Assembly (NCBI RefSeq): GCF_024346395.1
Contig: NZ_JAGQCW010000002.1
Location: 496,001 to 560,000 of the forward strand
Direction: 5' to 3'
Origin: Cyanobium sp. AMD-g
Lineage (GTDB): Bacteria > Cyanobacteriota > Cyanobacteriia > PCC-6307 > Cyanobiaceae
DNA length: 64,000 nt
Shown here: positions 7,766-16,186 of the stretch, one piece after another
How positions within the stretch are numbered: position 1 is the first letter of the stretch
Layout: every line of letters starts with the position of its first letter
Made by a program: the position numbers and the translations under genes
The notes under the pieces: model-generated
What the model saw: the letters and a program-made list of their open reading frames with translations, nothing else
The model's database searches: none
Told to the model about the DNA's origin: nothing

Positions 7766-8848
7766 ATGCGACCCCACAGGCTTCTGTTGACGGCCCTGAC
7801 GGCGGCCCTGGCCTGGCCCGGCGGCAGCGTGGCGAGCCCGGTTGGATCGGCAGTCGTGCAGGAGATCCTTGATGGCCGGGAGCTGTACATCGAAAAGCGC
7901 CAGGCCCAGGTGCGGGAGAAGGCGGTCGTGCCCGAACTGGTCCGCACCCAGAACAGCCGCGGCCAGCTGGGCTTCGCCGGTGGTGCCGCCGGCCGCCTCA
8001 ACCGCTTCACCCAGCTGCGCCTCGGCAGCACCTGCTTCCTGCTCAGCAGCGGCCAGATCCTGGTGTCCGGTCCCCAGAACGGTTGCACCCGCTCCTCGCG
8101 GCTGAGCACCCGGGGAACCAACTACCTGGTCACCCTGCTCGACGGCGGCGATCAGGAGGTGGCGGTGCTGGAGGGCTCGGTGGAGCTCCAGCCCCTCGCC
8201 GATGGACGGCCCCTGCCTGGGGCGCCGATCCTCGTGGCGGGGGGCACCAGGGTGCGGCTCTCCAGCCAGGGGGATGTGCTCTGGCAGCGACCGCTCACGG
8301 CGGACGATTACGCCGCCATCCTCCGCGGCCCCCTGTTCCAGGACTTCACGGCGCCCCTGCCCGGCATGGCGGCGCTGGAGGCCTTCGTGCAGCGCCGCTT
8401 CCCCGGCGTGATCGCCGCCCCACCCAGGCCGGCGGTCAGCCGTGACCCCCTGGTGGAGATCATCAACCGCTACCGGGCCCAGGGCGGGCGCCCCGCCCTG
8501 CAACCCCTGCCGGCGCCCCTGGCCGCCGAGAATGCCGCCTATCTGGCCCCGGTGCTCGAGGGGGTGCTGGCCAGCCGCGACTGCGACCACGACCGCACCC
8601 TCTGGGGGGCGTTCCAGGAGCGCATGGCGGCGAAGGGCAGGCTCATGCCCACCAGTGAGGTGATCGCCTGCCCGATGCCGGCTGGCGCCTGGAACCCTGA
8701 GCTGATCGTGTCGCGCTGGATGGGCTCGCCCCTGCACACCCAGATCCTGATCAACCGTCCGAAGGCCCAGGCCATCGACTGCGTGCGCCTGGAGCGCTCC
8801 GGCCGGGCCGTCGCCATCTGCACGCTGTGGAGCCCGCTGTCGCGATGA
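7766..8848 (+). CDS. FecR-domain protein with C-terminal CAP-like domain
   Basis: The 360-residue protein has a signal peptide (about 1-25), a FecR domain nearly parallel to the preceding gene (shared 'AVVQEILDG', 'RTQNSRGQ', 'GAAGRLNRF', 'GCTRS'), and about 140 extra residues after position 225. The extension has features of a CAP/SCP domain: 'IINRYRAQGGRPAL' at its start, a 'CDHD' segment, 'MAAKGRL', a Glu in 'TSEVIAC', 'VSRWMGSPLHTQIL' (the usual W-x-x-S-x-x-H), and a final strand with Cys. It lacks some canonical residues, so the domain call is tentative. Its stop overlaps the start of the downstream CHASE2 cyclase (ATGA), implying coupled translation. Confidence 0.82.
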   Translation: MRPHRLLLTALTAALAWPGGSVASPVGSAVVQEILDGRELYIEKRQAQVREKAVVPELVRTQNSRGQLGFAGGAAGRLNRFTQLRLGSTCFLLSSGQILVSGPQNGCTRSSRLSTRGTNYLVTLLDGGDQEVAVLEGSVELQPLADGRPLPGAPILVAGGTRVRLSSQGDVLWQRPLTADDYAAILRGPLFQDFTAPLPGMAALEAFVQRRFPGVIAAPPRPAVSRDPLVEIINRYRAQGGRPALQPLPAPLAAENAAYLAPVLEGVLASRDCDHDRTLWGAFQERMAAKGRLMPTSEVIACPMPAGAWNPELIVSRWMGSPLHTQILINRPKAQAIDCVRLERSGRAVAICTLWSPLSR

Positions 8849-10728
8849 AGGCGCGACGCCGCACCTTCAGGGTCCTGGTGGTGGCTGTGCTGGCCTGGGT
8901 GGGGGTCAGTTCCGGCTGGCCCGGGCCCCGGATGCGGGTCTGGGAACGGGGGGTGGAGCAGCAACTGCTGCTGCTGCGTGGCCCGCGCCGGCCGCCGCCG
9001 AAGGTGGTGCTGGTCACGGTCGATGACGCCACCCTGCAGCAGGGCGACTGGTTCGAGGAGCAGGGCCGCATCCCGGAATGGGCCAGGGGCGTCGGCAGCC
9101 TGCCCTGGCCCCGGGCCACCTACGGGATGGTGGCGGAGAAGCTGCTTCAGGCCGGCGCCAAGGCGGTGGCTGTGAATGTGGTCTTTGAGGGGCCCAGCGG
9201 CAAGGGTGAGGGCGATGACGAGGCCCTGGAGCTGCGCTTGCGGCGTTACCCCGGCCGGGTCGCCCTGGCGGCGGAGATGCTCGAGTCCAACGACACCCAG
9301 GGGGCTGGCTCGCTCACCTTCGTGCGGCCGGAGCGCTTCCTGGCGGCCATCGGCGGCACCGGCGCCCTCGGGCTCACCAACATCCTCGCCGGTACCTCCA
9401 GCGAGCCCAGCCGCCACCCCGAGGCCTACGCCAGCGGCGTGCTCCCAGCCCGCGGCGCCGAGGGCCACAGCGCCCTCTCCTCCACCCTGCTGCGGCTGGG
9501 GGGCCAGCGGAGCCGCCAGGGCGACCGGGCCAGCGCGCTCAATTTCTATGGCCCGGAGGGCAGCTTCCAGCGCCTGCCGGCCTGGGAGGTGCTCGACCCC
9601 GCGCGCTGGCAGACCCATCCCCTGCGCAAGGACGTGAAGGGGGCCCTGGTGCTGCTCGGCCCGGTGGTCGCCCAGGGAACCGATGGCTACCCCACCCCCT
9701 TCGGACCCCTGTCGGGACTGGAGGTGCTGGCCACCGCCACCGCCAACTCGCTGCAGGGGGACGGGCTGCAGCCCTGGCCCCGCAGCGCGCCGGGACGGGC
9801 CCTGCTGGCCCTGCTGCCGCTGCTGCTGGTGCTGGCGGCGGCCCGCCGTTGGACCGACCTGCGCTGGCGCCTCACCCTTGTGGTTCTGGTGCTGGTCCTC
9901 CAGGGGGCTGTTGTCGCCGTGGCGCTGCAGCAGGCCAACCGCTGGCTGCCGCTGCTGGCGCCCGCCTCGGGCCTGGTCCTGCTGGGCCTGCTCTACGGGG
10001 GGGATGCCTACCTGCGGGAGGGGCAGGAGCGGCGCCGGCTGCGCCGCACCTTCGAGCGCTACGTGGCGCCCGGCGTGGTGGCGGAGATCCTCTCCGACCC
10101 GGAATCGGCCCAGGGCATCCTGCGCGGCCGCCTGCTCGAGGTGACCGTGCTGATGACCGACATCAAGGGCTTCACGGTGCTCACCAAGCAGCGCAGCGGC
10201 GAGGGCCAGAGCGAGTTGCACGTGCTCCAGCTCAACGAGTATCTGGGCGCCATGGTGGAGGTGGTGATGGCCCATGGCGGCACCGTCGACAAGTTCATCG
10301 GCGATGCGGTGATGGCGGTGTTCGGCTCACCGGTGAGCCGGGGGGTGGCCGAAGAGGCCAGCCAGGCGGTGCGCTGCGCCCTGGCCATGCGGGCGGCCCT
10401 GGCCGGCCTCAACGAGGACTGGGCGCGGCGGGGCATCGCCACGCTCGACAACGGCATCGGTCTGGCCAGCGGCCAGGTCATGGTGGGTCAGATCGGCAGT
10501 CCGCGCCGGATGGAGTTCACCGTGATCGGCGATACGGTGAACCTGTCGGCCCGGCTCGAATCGGCCACCCGGAATGTGGACGCGGCGGTGGTCTGCGACG
10601 CCCAGACCGCCAGCCTGATCACGGCCGACCCCGGGCTCGCCGCCCGTTCCCTGGGACCCCAGGCGGTGAAGAGCCTCGGGGAGGTGGAGATCTTCACCGT
10701 CGCCCTGGCGGATCAGGCTTCCAGGTAG
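8845..10728 (+). CDS. CHASE2-domain adenylate cyclase (copy 2)
   Basis: The 627-residue protein has an N-terminal membrane anchor (about 9-25), a CHASE2 domain (about 50-310), about three membrane helices (about 320-395) and a class III cyclase domain (about 430-610). The catalytic set is complete: metal Asp439 ('MTDIKGFT') and Asp487 ('KFIGDAV'), adenine-recognising Lys483 and Thr559, and transition-state Asn566 and Arg570 ('VNLSAR'). An ATP-specific activity is therefore well supported. The ATG lies in the stop codon of the FecR-CAP gene. The 3' end overlaps convergent speA by 16 bases. Confidence 0.95.
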   Translation: MKARRRTFRVLVVAVLAWVGVSSGWPGPRMRVWERGVEQQLLLLRGPRRPPPKVVLVTVDDATLQQGDWFEEQGRIPEWARGVGSLPWPRATYGMVAEKLLQAGAKAVAVNVVFEGPSGKGEGDDEALELRLRRYPGRVALAAEMLESNDTQGAGSLTFVRPERFLAAIGGTGALGLTNILAGTSSEPSRHPEAYASGVLPARGAEGHSALSSTLLRLGGQRSRQGDRASALNFYGPEGSFQRLPAWEVLDPARWQTHPLRKDVKGALVLLGPVVAQGTDGYPTPFGPLSGLEVLATATANSLQGDGLQPWPRSAPGRALLALLPLLLVLAAARRWTDLRWRLTLVVLVLVLQGAVVAVALQQANRWLPLLAPASGLVLLGLLYGGDAYLREGQERRRLRRTFERYVAPGVVAEILSDPESAQGILRGRLLEVTVLMTDIKGFTVLTKQRSGEGQSELHVLQLNEYLGAMVEVVMAHGGTVDKFIGDAVMAVFGSPVSRGVAEEASQAVRCALAMRAALAGLNEDWARRGIATLDNGIGLASGQVMVGQIGSPRRMEFTVIGDTVNLSARLESATRNVDAAVVCDAQTASLITADPGLAARSLGPQAVKSLGEVEIFTVALADQASR

Positions 10729-12725
10729 GTCGTCTGTTCCAGGCTGGCCTTCAGGTGGGCCATCAGGCGTCGGGCGTCGCTGATCGCCAGGTCGCCCCGG
10801 CCGATCGCCTGCTCGCTGGCCAGCCGCAGGCGCTCCAGCAGCAGGTCGGGGTCGTGCTCCATCGCCTCGAGCACCTCGGCGTTGGTGTTGCCCCGCACCA
10901 CGTGGTCGACCCGGTAGCCGCCGCCGGCTGCCAGCCGGATGTGCACGGCGTTGGTGCTGCCGAACAGGTTGTGCAGGTTGCCCATCACCTCCTGGTAAGC
11001 GCCGCCGAGGAACAGCCCGATCCAGTAAGGCTCGCCGGGCCGCAGGCTGTGGAGTTCCAGCAGCGGCTTGACCTGGCCCCGGTCGATGAAGCGGGCGATC
11101 TTGCCGTCGGAATCGCAGGTGAGGTCGGCGAAGCTGCCGAGCCGGGTGGGGCGCTCGTCGAGCCGGTGGATCGGCAGCACCGGGAACAGCTGGTCGATCG
11201 CCCAGGTGTCCGGCGCCGAGCGGAACACCGAGAGGTTGGCGTAGTAGGTGCCGGCGAGGGCCGCCGGCAGGGCCTGCAGCTCCTGGGGGATCACGGTGCC
11301 GGCGGGCAGACCTTCGAGCTGGCGGGCGATCGCCTGGCAGCTGGCCCAGGTGAGGCGCTCGGCCGTAGCCCGTTCCGGCAGGCTCAGGTAGCCGAGCCGG
11401 AAGGCGTTGAGGGCGTCCTCCTTGAACTTGAGGGCGTCGTTCCAAGCCTCCTGCAGGCGCTCCACCACCGCCCGCTCATCGGTGTCGTCCCCCTCGAGGC
11501 CCCCCTCGGCGGCGATCGCCGTGATCAGGGCGTGGGTGTCGCGCAGGTTGCGCAGGATCAGCGCCTCCCCCTCGGCCGGCGGCGGCAGCGTTTCGCTGTG
11601 GCCGCCGGCCCCGAGCACGTCGAACACCAGCACGCTGAAGTGGCTGGCCAGCGCGCGGCCGCTCTCGCTCACCAGCGTGGGCGGGCGGATGCCGTGGGGC
11701 TCGCAGCACTCGCGGATGGTGGCGACGACGTCGTTGGCGTAGTTCTGCAGCGAGTAGTTGGTGGAGGCGGCGGTGGCGGTGCGGCTGCCGTCGTAGTCGA
11801 TGCCCAGGCCGCCGCCCACGTCGAGGAAGCCCATCGGCGCCCCCAGACGGGTGAGCTCGGCATAGATCTGCCCCGCCTCCTGCAGGGCGTCCTTGAGGAC
11901 GGCGATGTCGTTGATCTGGCTGCCGATGTGGAAGTGCAGCAGGCGCAGGTCGTCGAGCAGGCCCGCCTCCCGCAGGCGTTCCACCGTGGTGAGCACGTCG
12001 GGGATCGAGAGGCCGAACTTGGCCCGCTCGCCCACCGAGCTGCCCCAGCGGCCGGTGCTGCGGGCCGAGAGCCTGGCGCGGATGCCGATGAACGGGGCCC
12101 CGCCCAGGGCGCTGCTGGCGGCGATGATCCGCTCCACCTCATCGGCCTGTTCGATCACCACCACCGGCTGGCGCCCCAGGCGCCGGGCCAGGATCGCCGT
12201 CTCGATGTAGCGCCGGTCCTTGTAGCCGTTGCAGATCAGCAGGGCGTCGGGATCGTCCAGCAGGGACAGGGCGATCAGCAGCTCGGCCTTGCTGCCCGCC
12301 TCCAGGCCGAAATGCCAGCGGCGGCCGCTCTCCACCAGCTGCTCCACCACGTGGCGCTGCTGGTTGCACTTCACCGGGAACACCCCCTGGTAGCGGCCGT
12401 TGTAGCCGTACTGGGCGATGGCCCGCTCGAAGGCGCCGTGGAGACGCTCGAGCCGGTCCTCAAGGATGTCGTCGAAGCGGATCAGCAGCGGCAGGGACAG
12501 GTCGCGGCCCTGCAGCTCCCGCACCAGCTCCACCAGATCGAGGGAGCCGCCGCGGTCACCGCGGGGCTGCACGATCACCTGGCCCCGGGCGCCCACCCCG
12601 AAGTAGGGCTCACCCCAGCGGTCGAGCCCGTAGAGGGCCGCCCCGTCGGCGGCGCTCCAGGCGTCGGCCCGCCCGGTAGGGACGGAGGGCACGCCCGGGG
12701 GGCTGGTCGGTTCGGCGAACACCAT
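10713..12725 (-). CDS. speA: Biosynthetic arginine decarboxylase
   Basis: The 670-residue length and sequence match the biosynthetic arginine decarboxylase family, which converts arginine to agmatine and CO2 in polyamine synthesis. The PLP lysine is K119 in 'FPVKCNQQRH'; the glycine-rich phosphate-binding segment 'FLDVGGGLGIDYDGS' and the 'HFHIGSQ' motif are visible. It is a cytoplasmic PLP enzyme of alanine-racemase-type barrel fold, with Mg as a usual cofactor. Start is an ATG at 12725. It is read leftward and appears to be a single gene between the cyclase (convergent) and the FUSC gene, which is 17 bases upstream and could share its transcript. Confidence 0.97.
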   Translation of the reverse strand: MVFAEPTSPPGVPSVPTGRADAWSAADGAALYGLDRWGEPYFGVGARGQVIVQPRGDRGGSLDLVELVRELQGRDLSLPLLIRFDDILEDRLERLHGAFERAIAQYGYNGRYQGVFPVKCNQQRHVVEQLVESGRRWHFGLEAGSKAELLIALSLLDDPDALLICNGYKDRRYIETAILARRLGRQPVVVIEQADEVERIIAASSALGGAPFIGIRARLSARSTGRWGSSVGERAKFGLSIPDVLTTVERLREAGLLDDLRLLHFHIGSQINDIAVLKDALQEAGQIYAELTRLGAPMGFLDVGGGLGIDYDGSRTATAASTNYSLQNYANDVVATIRECCEPHGIRPPTLVSESGRALASHFSVLVFDVLGAGGHSETLPPPAEGEALILRNLRDTHALITAIAAEGGLEGDDTDERAVVERLQEAWNDALKFKEDALNAFRLGYLSLPERATAERLTWASCQAIARQLEGLPAGTVIPQELQALPAALAGTYYANLSVFRSAPDTWAIDQLFPVLPIHRLDERPTRLGSFADLTCDSDGKIARFIDRGQVKPLLELHSLRPGEPYWIGLFLGGAYQEVMGNLHNLFGSTNAVHIRLAAGGGYRVDHVVRGNTNAEVLEAMEHDPDLLLERLRLASEQAIGRGDLAISDARRLMAHLKASLEQTTYLEA

Positions 12726-12742
12726 CGCAGCCTTGGTTTGGC

Positions 12743-14899
12743 TCAGGCCTCAGGGGGGCAATCTAGGCGGGGGGCCGCGGCCGGTCCGCCCTGCCAGTCG
12801 TTCCAGGCGGCGACGGCGTCGTGCAGTCCGATGACCGGATCGACGAGCCGCCCCAGCTGCCGGGCCAGGGGGTCGCCGCCGTTGTCCGGCCGGGGCCGCT
12901 CCGGCGGGGCCGGCGGCCGGCTGTGCTGCTCAAGCGCCGTGGCCAGGGCCGCCAGCGATGCCGGCAGCCGCTCCCGCAGCGCCCCGAAACCGGTCGGCAG
13001 GGGCCGCCCGTCGCGGCGGGGATCGGCGCGGCCCAGCACCACCGCGGCGTCGATCAGCCGCTGGCTGTGCAGCAGGAAGGCCATCAGGGGCACCGCCATC
13101 GCCCGGTGGGCGGGCTTCTCGCTCAGGAAGCGCTGGATGGAGACATGGGCGTTGCCCATCTCCAGGCGCACCTCGGCTGGGGTGGCCAGCGGCCCGGGGG
13201 CGGCCAAAGGCGGCTTCTGCAGCCGGTCGAGCACCTGCTGCACGAAGCGGGCGTTGCCGCGCAGGCTGGCCGCCAGCCGGGCCGGCAGCTGGGACCGTTC
13301 CCAGCGCGGCAGCACCAGGTGGATGGCGGCCAGGGCCAGGGCGGCACCGATCAGGGTGTTGGCGATCCGCCACAGAGCCAGGTTCCAGTCGCCGGGATGG
13401 TCGATGTCCTTGTAGAGGACGATCCAGGGGGTGAGGAAGAAGACGAACAGGCCGTAGTTCACCGGCAGCACCGCCATCATCACGAGGGTGAGGGGCACCA
13501 GAAGCAGCACCAGCGTCAGCGGGTGGGGGAAGCAGGTGGCCAGCACGATGGCCAGGATCCCCCCCAGCACGGTGCCCAGCACCCTCTGGCCGGTCCGCGA
13601 CAGGCTCTCCCCCGCCGAGGGCCGCAGGATCACCGAGACCGTCAGGGTGATCCAGTAGCCGATCGGCAGGGCGAACAGGGTGTAGACGGCCACGGCGGCC
13701 GCCGAGGCCACGCCGAAGCGCAGCCCGTGGCGGAACAGGCTCGATTCCAGGGTCAGGTTCGCCCGCAGGGTCGCCCAGCCCTGGGCCAGGGCGGCACGTG
13801 CCCCGGCGCCAGGAGATGTCGCCGGCGCCTGGGCCGGGGTCAGCGCCGTCATGGGGATGGCCTCGCCGGCCCCGTCCAGGGCGGTGATCCAGTGGGCCTG
13901 GTTCGCCTGAATCTGCCGGTAGGCGTCGCGCAGGGCCGGCTCGAGGCCCTCGATCTCAGCGGCGATCCCCTCCAGCTCCTGCCTGAGCTCCTGCAGGGCG
14001 GGCAGGGGGCCCCGCCCCAGCAGCGCCTGCTCCAGCTGCAGCAGGGCGTCGACGCAGCGGCCGTTGAGCGCCTGCAGGCGCCGGTGCACGGGGGACGTCA
14101 CCGGCGCCTGCAGCGCCGCCAGCAGGTCCCCCAGGGCCGCGCTGGTCACGAACAGGGCGTCGGTGGTCTCGATCAGGCGGGTGAAGGCCCCGTCGGCGGG
14201 GCTGGCTCCCAGCCGGCCGCTGCGGGTGTCCGCCAGGGTGGCCCGGGCGCTGCCGAGGGCGTCGCGCACCCTGAGCTTTTCGGTGAAGAGTTGCGCCTCC
14301 GCGGCCGGCGGGCCGCCATCGGCGGGGCAGGCCAGACGGTGGTACCGGGCGACGGCGCGATGGGCAGCGGCCAGGGCGATCCGCACGGGCCGGTAGGGCC
14401 GCAGCGGCCAGAGGGCGACCGCCAGCAGGGTGGCCCAGCCCCCGCCGGCCAGGTAGAGGAGCGACCAGGCCAGGGCCTTGGCCGGATCGGGATCGCTGAC
14501 GTTGATGCCGATCAGGAAGCACCAGGCCGTCACCAGCCCGATCAGGGCTCCGCTGTTGCCGTAGAGGGCGAGCATCCCGCAGCCCAGTGCCACGGCGGCC
14601 ATCGCCGGCACGCACAGCCAGGGCCAGGCCGCCAGGCCGATGCCGCCGCCGAGGGCCAGGGCGCCGAGCAGGGAGGCGAGCCCCATCGCCGTGGCCTTGG
14701 AGCGGTAGGCCCCGCCCGTGTCGGCCATGTTCACGTACAGCCCCCCGAGGGCCATCCAGATCAGGGCGGGTTCGTGCAGCTGGGCGGCGGCCAGCAGCGG
14801 CGGCACGCTGGCCAGGGTGGTGCGCAGGCCGAGCCGGAGATTGAGCCCGGCCCCCGGCGCCGCCAGCCAGGTGGCGCGCCCAGTTGCTGCTCCGGGCAT
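12743..14899 (-). CDS. FUSC-family inner-membrane protein
   Basis: The 718-residue protein has two hydrophobic blocks (about 20-180 and 390-540) separated and followed by soluble segments, the layout of the FUSC/YccS/aromatic-acid exporter family. The second block carries the family pattern '[22 protein letters not shown]', 'GILAIVLA' and '[15 protein letters not shown]'. Members are thought to export or extrude small aromatic or other compounds, but the substrate here cannot be read. Start is an ATG at 14899; the divergent neighbour is ndk. The soluble C-terminal tail from about residue 560 contains several Pro/Ala-rich stretches. Confidence 0.85.
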   Translation of the reverse strand: MPGAATGRATWLAAPGAGLNLRLGLRTTLASVPPLLAAAQLHEPALIWMALGGLYVNMADTGGAYRSKATAMGLASLLGALALGGGIGLAAWPWLCVPAMAAVALGCGMLALYGNSGALIGLVTAWCFLIGINVSDPDPAKALAWSLLYLAGGGWATLLAVALWPLRPYRPVRIALAAAHRAVARYHRLACPADGGPPAAEAQLFTEKLRVRDALGSARATLADTRSGRLGASPADGAFTRLIETTDALFVTSAALGDLLAALQAPVTSPVHRRLQALNGRCVDALLQLEQALLGRGPLPALQELRQELEGIAAEIEGLEPALRDAYRQIQANQAHWITALDGAGEAIPMTALTPAQAPATSPGAGARAALAQGWATLRANLTLESSLFRHGLRFGVASAAAVAVYTLFALPIGYWITLTVSVILRPSAGESLSRTGQRVLGTVLGGILAIVLATCFPHPLTLVLLLVPLTLVMMAVLPVNYGLFVFFLTPWIVLYKDIDHPGDWNLALWRIANTLIGAALALAAIHLVLPRWERSQLPARLAASLRGNARFVQQVLDRLQKPPLAAPGPLATPAEVRLEMGNAHVSIQRFLSEKPAHRAMAVPLMAFLLHSQRLIDAAVVLGRADPRRDGRPLPTGFGALRERLPASLAALATALEQHSRPPAPPERPRPDNGGDPLARQLGRLVDPVIGLHDAVAAWNDWQGGPAAAPRLDCPPEA

Positions 14900-15006
14900 C
14901 CGCGGCGGCCGGGGTGGCCCCGATCGTATGGTGCCCGGCGGTCAAGGGTTGCTTGCCAAGCGGCAGCCCCAGCGCGGACGATGGCCGGAACACTTCTCCC
15001 TTCCCC

Positions 15007-15465
15007 ATGGCCACCGAACGCACCTTCCTCGCCATCAAGCCCGACGGGGTGCAGCGGGGCCTGGTGGGCGAGATCCTCGGCCGCTTCGAGCGCAAAGGCT
15101 TTAAGCTGGTCGGCCTCAAACAGCTGGTGCCCAGCCGGGAACTGGCCGAAAGCCATTACGGTGTGCACCGCGAGCGCCCCTTCTTCGCCGGCCTGGTGGC
15201 GTTCATCACCAGCGGGCCTGTGGTGGCGATGGTGTGGGAAGGCGACGGCGTGATCGCCAGCGCCCGCAAGCTGATCGGCGCCACCAAGCCCCTGGAGGCC
15301 GAACCCGGCACCATCCGCGGCGACCTGGCGATGAACATCGGCCGCAACGTCATCCACGGTTCCGATGCGCCGGAGACGGCCGAGTTCGAGATCGGCCTCT
15401 GGTTCCAGCCCTCCGAGCTGTGTGCGTGGACGCCTGCCGACCAGGTGTGGCGGGTCGAGCCCTGA
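15007..15465 (+). CDS. ndk: Nucleoside diphosphate kinase
   Basis: The 152-residue protein is a standard nucleoside diphosphate kinase, transferring the gamma phosphate of ATP to other NDPs through a phosphohistidine. The active-site His is H117 in '[12 protein letters not shown]', and the N terminus '[16 protein letters not shown]' is typical. The ATG at 15007 gives the normal family length. It lies 34 bases before a FecR gene on the same strand and diverges from the FUSC gene. Confidence 0.98.
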   Translation: MATERTFLAIKPDGVQRGLVGEILGRFERKGFKLVGLKQLVPSRELAESHYGVHRERPFFAGLVAFITSGPVVAMVWEGDGVIASARKLIGATKPLEAEPGTIRGDLAMNIGRNVIHGSDAPETAEFEIGLWFQPSELCAWTPADQVWRVEP

Positions 15466-15499
15466 GTGGCCATCCTGGGGACCGTCGGATCCCCGGGCC

Positions 15500-16186
15500 A
15501 TGCTGCTGCGCAGGAGCCTCCGGCCTTCCAGGCCGTTGAAGCTGGCGGCCGTGGCCGTGCTCGTCGCCGGCCTGGCCGTCGTCCTGCCCGGTGTCACGGC
15601 CGCTCCCCGGGTGCCCCGGGTGGTGGATGTGCCATCCCGTCCGGCGTTCGTGACGCCACCGGCGGCATCGGAGCGGCCGGCCCTGGTGGGCCAGGTCCTC
15701 GGTCCTTCCACCGTGCTGCGCACCGAAAACCCCGGCCGGCTTCAGGTCCTGCTGGCCGATGGGCGCAGCTTCCGGCTGGGGGGGAACGCCCAACTGCGGA
15801 TCGAGCCGACCCTGCTCGACCTGCTCCGCGGCCGGATCATCGCCTGGATCGATCCGGGGTCGAAGGGCACCATGCCGCTGCGGATCCGCACCCGGGTGGG
15901 CACCGCCTCGATCCAGGGCACCACGGTTTTCATCGAGGCTACCGCCGACAAGGTGCTGTTCCTGAGCTGGGAGGGGCAGGTGGAGGTGCGCGCCGCTGAC
16001 GGCACCTCCTACCGGCTGACCAGTGGCCAGCGCCTGGAGGCCACGCCCCAGGGCTGGAAGGGTCCCCACCGCATGGACGCGGCGGAAGTGCGGAAGCGGC
16101 GGCGGAGCAGCGAGCTGCTAAATGGCTTCCAGGCGCCGATGCAGACCCTGCCGGTGATCGAGCGCGAACTGGGCCTCACCCCCTGA
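15500..16186 (+). CDS. FecR-domain exported protein (copy 3)
   Basis: The 228-residue protein begins with a basic stretch and one hydrophobic segment (about 14-34), a signal peptide or anchor, followed by a FecR domain: 'LVGQVLG', 'LLADGRSFRLGGNAQLRIE', 'LLRGRIIAWIDPG', 'TRVGTASIQGTTVFIEA' and 'GQVEVRAADG'. This copy is more like canonical FecR than the two tandem copies near 7-9 kb and is not a recent duplicate of them. The ATG at 15500 removes an unlikely Arg/Ser-rich extension. Its stop overlaps the start of the next CHASE2 cyclase (TGATG), repeating the FecR-then-cyclase arrangement. Confidence 0.85.
   Translation: MLLRRSLRPSRPLKLAAVAVLVAGLAVVLPGVTAAPRVPRVVDVPSRPAFVTPPAASERPALVGQVLGPSTVLRTENPGRLQVLLADGRSFRLGGNAQLRIEPTLLDLLRGRIIAWIDPGSKGTMPLRIRTRVGTASIQGTTVFIEATADKVLFLSWEGQVEVRAADGTSYRLTSGQRLEATPQGWKGPHRMDAAEVRKRRRSSELLNGFQAPMQTLPVIERELGLTP

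Noticed and set aside
9849-13415. Very long open frame on the plus strand crossing cyclase 2 and speA
   Set aside because: Composition is Arg/Gly/Gln/Pro-rich and shifts across two recognised genes; it is the expected out-of-frame reading of GC-rich coding sequence.
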